11,679 nt of DNA from Verrucomicrobiales bacterium (GTDB lineage Bacteria > Verrucomicrobiota > Verrucomicrobiia > Verrucomicrobiales > V1-33). Below are positions 7,429 to 11,679 of the stretch, piece after piece (the first letter of the stretch is position 1; each line of letters opens with the position of its first letter). The stretch is taken from the NCBI GenBank assembly GCA_028293305.1, contig JAQGPD010000583.1:1-11679 (forward strand), given 5' to 3'. A program made the translations under genes and the position numbers. A model generated the notes under the pieces. It worked only from the letters and a program-made list of their open reading frames with translations, ran no database searches and was not told where the DNA came from.

Positions 7429-10400
7429 TCATGCTTCCAACAGCTTTTTGACGCGGACCCATTCCGTGATGGACCACGCCTGGGAGCCGCAGCCGCGCGG
7501 TGCGTGGGGGTAGCCGCCGTCGATGATTTCCTCCAGGGAGCCCAGCGAAAACCGTTGGAAGAGCGGCGCGCTGGAGGCGAGCATGCCGGCGGCGCGGGGT
7601 TTGGCGGAGGGGCCGTGGACCAGGAGCATGGCTTCAGCGAGCATGGGCATGACCCAGGGCCATGCGGTGCCGTTGTGATAGGCGGGCTTCCGGCGCGTGT
7701 CCTCATCGCCTTCATAGTGCGGCCAGAAGGGATAGAGCGGGTGGTTCAGCAGCTGGCCATTGCGCTCGATGGGCAGGGCGAAGGAAACGCGGCGGTCCGC
7801 GAGGGTGCGGAGGGCGCCCGGGACCAGCAGTTCCAGACAGCCCTCGATGATGCCGGTGCAGAGATCCGGATCCGTGACCGCGCCCAGCGTGACGGCCAGT
7901 AGTTGGTTAGGGCGGAGGTGATCGTCCGCCGTGCATTCCGCGGCGCATTGACCGGGTTGGCCATGCAGGCAGTCGCTGAGCCATGGCTGGCCGGGGCGCG
8001 TGAAATAAGTCAGGATGGACTGCTGCACCTGTGCGGCCAGACGGGGCCATTGCGGGTCGCTATCAATTTTTGACAAAAGCCTCAGGGCATCGAACCACAG
8101 GGCCTGGATGCTGATGGGATAACCCTGGCGCGGCGTGCCGGCGGGGTAGTTGGTGTCCATCCAGGTGAAATGCGGCGGGCTGTAAATCAGGCCGCTCAGC
8201 GGGTCCATCACGATGCCGTTGGGCGTGCCCCTGACATAACCCTGGCCCAGCGAGACGAGCACTTCCCGCACGGTGCGTCCGCCCGCCGTTTCGGCCAGGA
8301 AGTTGTCGTGGCCCTCCCGTTTGATGAGATCCGCGACGCTGGTGAAAAACCAGAGCGGAGCGTCCGAGGTGTCGCGGTTCGAGTCGTCGCCGCCGCGGAT
8401 CATGTTGGGCAGCGTGCCGTCCTTTTCATACCGGGCAAAGGTTTTCAGGATTTCCCGGACGGCCCCGAGTTCCCCGGCGGCGGCGATGCCGCGCAGGCAG
8501 ATCAGCGTGTCCCGGCCCCAATCCAGGAACCACGGGTAACCCGCAATAACGGTTAGTGAGTCATCGCGTTTCACGATGAATTGCCGCACCGCATCCAGCA
8601 GGGTGAACTGCCGCGACGCGTCCTCGGATGGCGCGGGATGCGTCCGCGTGAGCGGGCTGCCCTGACTGTCGAAGCCGACCGAAAGCATGGCGCTGTGTCC
8701 GGACTCCAAGGCCATGGTGAAATAGCCGGGGCTGAAAAGATTGCTGTTCCCGCCAAGGCCGCGGGAGGCATCGATCGGGTGATCCACGGTCAGGCGTTCC
8801 GGTTCCCTGACAAACTTCGCGCCCTCCACGGAAACGCGAAGTCGACCCAGTCGGCAGGGCATGTGGAAGCCGTCCTCCCGCACCGTCAGCGCGCGGTCAA
8901 GGTCCTGGACACGATCCTCCGGCAGGTTCCATTTTTCATGAAAACCGCGGTCCTCCACATCGGGCCGGAGGATGAGTGTGACCACGCCCGCGCGGTCGCC
9001 GGGGAGGCGCTTGAACGTGACGCTGACGGCGTCCTGTTCTTCGGTTAGGTGGACCGTGGCGCTGAGGTGGATCCAATGTCCGTCGCCGCACGGCAGGCGG
9101 AAATCCCAGATGGCGGTCTGCTCGCTGGCCATGCGCAGGCCGGTGGTCCATTGCGCCGAGACCTCGGTGGAAAATCCGCGCCTGACGATCCAGGCGCGGC
9201 AGCGGTTCACCACCATCCGGCGGTCGATGGGATAGTCAGGGTGCGGGTTGGCCGCGAGCAGCGCGTCGTATTGGGAGCGGACCGTTCCCCAGGCGGCGCG
9301 GAGGTGCGACATGGCGCCGGTGCCGTTTGTCAGGATCACGTGCAGGTCCGGTTCCGCGCGGACCTGGACGCCCGTGGCCTCCGCCGCGAAATGCGTCAGG
9401 GAAGTGGGCAGGAAAAGTGGGACTGTTCCGCGCTGGTTAGGGAGGCGCATGAGCACGGAAGCTTTTCCGGAATGATCCTGAGGGCGCGGTATGAGGGTGA
9501 AATGGAAATCCTTCCCTGGCAAACTGAGGCCTTCCGCCAGGGACTCGCCGCCGGCGGAGAGCGAATAACGGAACGGCTCCGGAGCTGTCAGGAGGAGAAA
9601 ATCGCCCGGCAGCCAGACCACCTCGCGACGTTCATCGCGGGGGAAAGTCACGGTGGTGACGGGCGCGAATGGCAGGCTGGTCAGCGCCTGGCACCACGCG
9701 GCGGGAGCGGCAAGCAGGCGGTCGGGGTCCGGTTGGAAATCCGCGCGTTTGCCAGGAAAACGGGACGCCAGACGGCGGGCGAGGGCGGCGGCTTGCTGGC
9801 TGGTCTGGAGGCTGGGTGGACTTTCCAAAAGGGGCGCGGCGGACAGCAGGCAGACGGTGCCGGGAGGAAGTGTCAGGCGGCCTTGATTATCGGCCCAGAC
9901 CGGGGCGTCCGGAGGCAGTCCGCAGAAGGTGCGGACGAGCGATCCTGACGGAAAATCTGCGGCCGGCCAGGCGGCTTCCGCGGGTTGTTCCGGGTCCAGG
10001 TTCATGAGCACCAGGACGGTCTGGGACTGGTCCTTGGAGACCCGCCGCAGCACCACCGCGGAGCCGCTGCTGGTGGTGATCAGTTGAAGTTCCGCACCGG
10101 CCGCGAAGGCAGGCTGACGCAATATTTCCTGGAGCACCGCGATGCGTCCTATCTGATTTTCCGGCGAGCCTTCCGCGAGGGATGTTGCGCCATGCACGCG
10201 GATTTGTTCCGTGGCGAACCATTCCGCGCCGCAGGTCAGACCCCAGCCTCCGGCCGGACTGGACAGGGCGGCCACGGCGGTGCGCAGCTGCGCCCACATG
10301 GGCGAGACCGCGGCGAGACGGGCGTTGTCGTGGGTTTCCGCGAAGTTCACCTGGTAACCCTGACACTTTGATTGCGCGATGGCCTGAGGCAGATACCAGT

Positions 10401-11586
10401 CCATGGCGCCGCGGCTTTCGTTTTGGAATAGCTCGCTGTAGGCCCAGTTCAGGCCACCTTCCGTCAACAAATCCAACATGACCGGAATGGGGCCGCCGAG
10501 ACCTTCCAACAGAAAAACCGTGTCAGGAAATTCCCGCCTTACCTTGGCCGTGATGTAGCGCCAGACAGGCAGGGGGACGAAGTAGCCGGCATCGCAGCGG
10601 AAGCCGTCCACGCCCTGGCGGCACCAATACAGGAAGACCTCCGCCATCTTTTTCCAAAGCTCGCGGTGCGTGTAATCCAGCTTCACAAGATCCGCCCAGA
10701 CCACGCCCCAGGCGCCGGGCGAGTGGAAGGTGCCATCGTCATTCCTGACAAACCAATCCGGGTGGTGCGCCATGAGCTGCGAGGCCCAGCCGGTGTGATT
10801 GATAGGGATATCGATGAAGACCCTCGCGCCGCGCGAGTGGATGCTGTCGGTGAGTTCGCGGAATTGTTGGAGCGGGGTGGTGCGCGAGTCGAATTCCGCC
10901 TGGGCCGGGTCCACATTGAAAAAATCCAACGCCGCGAACGGGCTGCCATACCGGCCCATGCGGGCGTGGGTGGTGGGCACGGGAAAAGGCGGCAGCAGCA
11001 GGACGATGCCGAAGCCGAGATTTCCAATGATATGATCCAGGCGGTTCCTCACCGCGCGGAACGTGCCGCTGGGCGGGATGACCGTGTAGCCCGCGTCATC
11101 CAGCGGCTGCAGCGCCTGGTCATCGCGGTCGTGCGTGCTGTCGCGGAACAAGCGGGGAAAGGCGGCGTAGATGGAGTTTCCGGCCACGGTCCAGGCGGGC
11201 TCGACCTTGATCCTGACATTTCCCGGCGTGTCCGGCCAGACCGGTGGAAGCAGCTCGTCGGTTAGGAGAAAAGCGCGCGCTTCGAAGGATCCGACCTCCG
11301 GCAGCGGAAGTGTCAGGGTCCAGCCTCCGGCGCCATCCGGCAGGAAGGGCAGGTCCTCCCAATCCAATCCGGGCGGCGGCGCGGATTCCTCGACGGCGGC
11401 GATGATTTCATCGCGTTGGCGCGCGGCCTGGCGGAGATTCGTGCGGAGAAAAAGAACGCCGGTGACGGGTTCCGATGTGGTTAGGGAAAAAGTGACGTCG
11501 TCGCCGGCGTGGCGGATCAGAAGCGAGCCGGGGGCGGGGGTCTGGGTCAGGGAGACGGGCATGGCGCAAGCCGCCGCAGAAACCAT
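7429..11586 (-). CDS. Bifunctional glycogen debranching enzyme, GH13 4-alpha-glucanotransferase-like half fused to GH133 amylo-alpha-1,6-glucosidase
   Basis: A 1385-residue, probably cytoplasmic enzyme of glycogen breakdown. By family knowledge the GH13 half moves short maltosyl chains from a branch to a main chain, and the GH133 half hydrolyses the remaining alpha-1,6 glucose. After an N-terminal beta-domain (about 1-130), the GH13 barrel (about 135-520) shows DIPINH (259-264), FRCDA with nucleophile Asp332, FLLEG with acid/base Glu361 and THDN with Asp420. A central domain includes TNGTGAM from 753. The GH133 barrel (about 970-1385) shows GYPWFLDWGRDT (1016-1027), DAPLWFF (Trp1079), FTWMDT (Asp1144), LRPNQ (1224-1228) and YHNGTAWPW (1303-1311). 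Length is close to the roughly 1530 residues of human and yeast enzymes, and 'WADLVKLDY' (297-305) and 'ETHDN' resemble eukaryotic GDE more than GlgX-type debranchers. No signal peptide is seen. Start is uncertain: ATG at 11586 has GAAGG only one base away, and Met9 (11562) is an alternative. No glycogen genes adjoin it. Confidence 0.9.
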   Translation of the reverse strand: MVSAAACAMPVSLTQTPAPGSLLIRHAGDDVTFSLTTSEPVTGVLFLRTNLRQAARQRDEIIAAVEESAPPPGLDWEDLPFLPDGAGGWTLTLPLPEVGSFEARAFLLTDELLPPVWPDTPGNVRIKVEPAWTVAGNSIYAAFPRLFRDSTHDRDDQALQPLDDAGYTVIPPSGTFRAVRNRLDHIIGNLGFGIVLLLPPFPVPTTHARMGRYGSPFAALDFFNVDPAQAEFDSRTTPLQQFRELTDSIHSRGARVFIDIPINHTGWASQLMAHHPDWFVRNDDGTFHSPGAWGVVWADLVKLDYTHRELWKKMAEVFLYWCRQGVDGFRCDAGYFVPLPVWRYITAKVRREFPDTVFLLEGLGGPIPVMLDLLTEGGLNWAYSELFQNESRGAMDWYLPQAIAQSKCQGYQVNFAETHDNARLAAVSPMWAQLRTAVAALSSPAGGWGLTCGAEWFATEQIRVHGATSLAEGSPENQIGRIAVLQEILRQPAFAAGAELQLITTSSGSAVVLRRVSKDQSQTVLVLMNLDPEQPAEAAWPAADFPSGSLVRTFCGLPPDAPVWADNQGRLTLPPGTVCLLSAAPLLESPPSLQTSQQAAALARRLASRFPGKRADFQPDPDRLLAAPAAWCQALTSLPFAPVTTVTFPRDERREVVWLPGDFLLLTAPEPFRYSLSAGGESLAEGLSLPGKDFHFTLIPRPQDHSGKASVLMRLPNQRGTVPLFLPTSLTHFAAEATGVQVRAEPDLHVILTNGTGAMSHLRAAWGTVRSQYDALLAANPHPDYPIDRRMVVNRCRAWIVRRGFSTEVSAQWTTGLRMASEQTAIWDFRLPCGDGHWIHLSATVHLTEEQDAVSVTFKRLPGDRAGVVTLILRPDVEDRGFHEKWNLPEDRVQDLDRALTVREDGFHMPCRLGRLRVSVEGAKFVREPERLTVDHPIDASRGLGGNSNLFSPGYFTMALESGHSAMLSVGFDSQGSPLTRTHPAPSEDASRQFTLLDAVRQFIVKRDDSLTVIAGYPWFLDWGRDTLICLRGIAAAGELGAVREILKTFARYEKDGTLPNMIRGGDDSNRDTSDAPLWFFTSVADLIKREGHDNFLAETAGGRTVREVLVSLGQGYVRGTPNGIVMDPLSGLIYSPPHFTWMDTNYPAGTPRQGYPISIQALWFDALRLLSKIDSDPQWPRLAAQVQQSILTYFTRPGQPWLSDCLHGQPGQCAAECTADDHLRPNQLLAVTLGAVTDPDLCTGIIEGCLELLVPGALRTLADRRVSFALPIERNGQLLNHPLYPFWPHYEGDEDTRRKPAYHNGTAWPWVMPMLAEAMLLVHGPSAKPRAAGMLASSAPLFQRFSLGSLEEIIDGGYPHAPRGCGSQAWSITEWVRVKKLLEA

Positions 11587-11679
11587 GCCTTCGCAACCGG
11601 AGGTGTGGGGGGTGTTTTACTGCCACAGATGGCCTGGGGGGACTTGGAAAAGGGGATTGGCCACAGAGAGCACAGAGAA
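11587..11679 (-). other. Upstream region of the debranching enzyme gene
   Basis: These 93 bases lie 5' of the minus-strand debranching enzyme gene and run to the window edge. Read on the minus strand, the region has C-rich runs, one short AT stretch (GTAAAA near 11613-11618) and no well-spaced -35/-10 pair. GCCACAGATGGC (11622-11633) is a 4-base stem with a 4-base loop. The far end holds the CACAGAGAG repeat listed separately. The promoter may lie beyond the window. Confidence 0.4.
11660..11679. repeat. Short CACAGAGAG tandem repeat, probably the edge of a dispersed intergenic repeat
   Basis: CACAGAGAG (11662-11670) is followed directly by CACAGAGAA (11671-11679), a 9-base unit repeated with one mismatch and cut off by the window end. 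GCCACAGA at 11660-11667 also occurs at 11622-11629, 38 bases to the left. From memory, CCACAGAGA...CACAGAGA strings recur between genes in Verrucomicrobiota, Planctomycetota and related genomes, so this is probably one copy of such a family. Its function is not known to me. Only the two units visible here are direct evidence. Confidence 0.5.

Noticed and set aside
7421..7433. CATGA-GGG-TCATG as an intrinsic terminator
   Set aside because: The stem is only five bases, AT-mixed, overlaps a stop codon and lacks a following T-run on the plus strand.
9049..9948. 299-codon plus-strand frame opposite the debranching enzyme
   Set aside because: It is antisense to the conserved central domain of the debranching enzyme, and its Gly/Arg-rich translation shows no family motif.
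578..11586. The protease and the debranching enzyme as one functional system
   Set aside because: They are convergent, are not co-transcribed and act in different compartments. Nothing in the sequence links them.

Overview
The window reads as GC-rich (about 60 percent by eye) bacterial chromosome, most likely from the Verrucomicrobiota. This placement is inferred from three things. The giant protein ends in a tail common in that group: a DxDxDG-type acidic loop followed by 'NLMEYALG', then a beta-rich stretch with 'SSPDLVDW'. A debranching enzyme of eukaryote-like architecture is present in a bacterium. A CACAGAGAG-type short intergenic repeat sits at the right edge.

Layout, left to right. 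Positions 1-83 probably hold the last codons of an unidentified plus-strand gene. Positions 84-577 hold no convincing gene, only a weak hairpin and a TTTCAATT direct repeat. Positions 578-7372 (+) encode a 2264-residue exported multidomain protein: an N-terminal signal/anchor, a probable propeptide, a gametolysin-like (M11-type) zinc metzincin domain, a PKD domain, a carboxypeptidase-regulatory-like fold, eight Calx-beta repeats, two Ig/PKD-like domains flanking a DUF1349-like lectin fold, and the C-terminal tail. A 56-base convergent gap carries two adjacent perfect 10-base palindromes. Positions 7429-11586 (-) encode a 1385-residue glycogen debranching enzyme that joins a GH13 alpha-amylase-type half to a GH133 amylo-alpha-1,6-glucosidase half, the same order as the eukaryotic bifunctional enzyme. 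The last 93 bases are its upstream region and contain the short repeat.

The two large genes converge, share no promoter and have unrelated roles (extracellular proteolysis/adhesion versus cytoplasmic glycogen breakdown). I see no evidence that they form one system. The more unusual observations are the bifunctional debranching enzyme in a bacterium, the protease with a long Calx-beta stalk, and a marked excess of the hexamer GTCAGG/CCTGAC through both genes (37 hand-counted copies). No RNA genes, CRISPR arrays, insertion sequences or clear intrinsic terminators were found.
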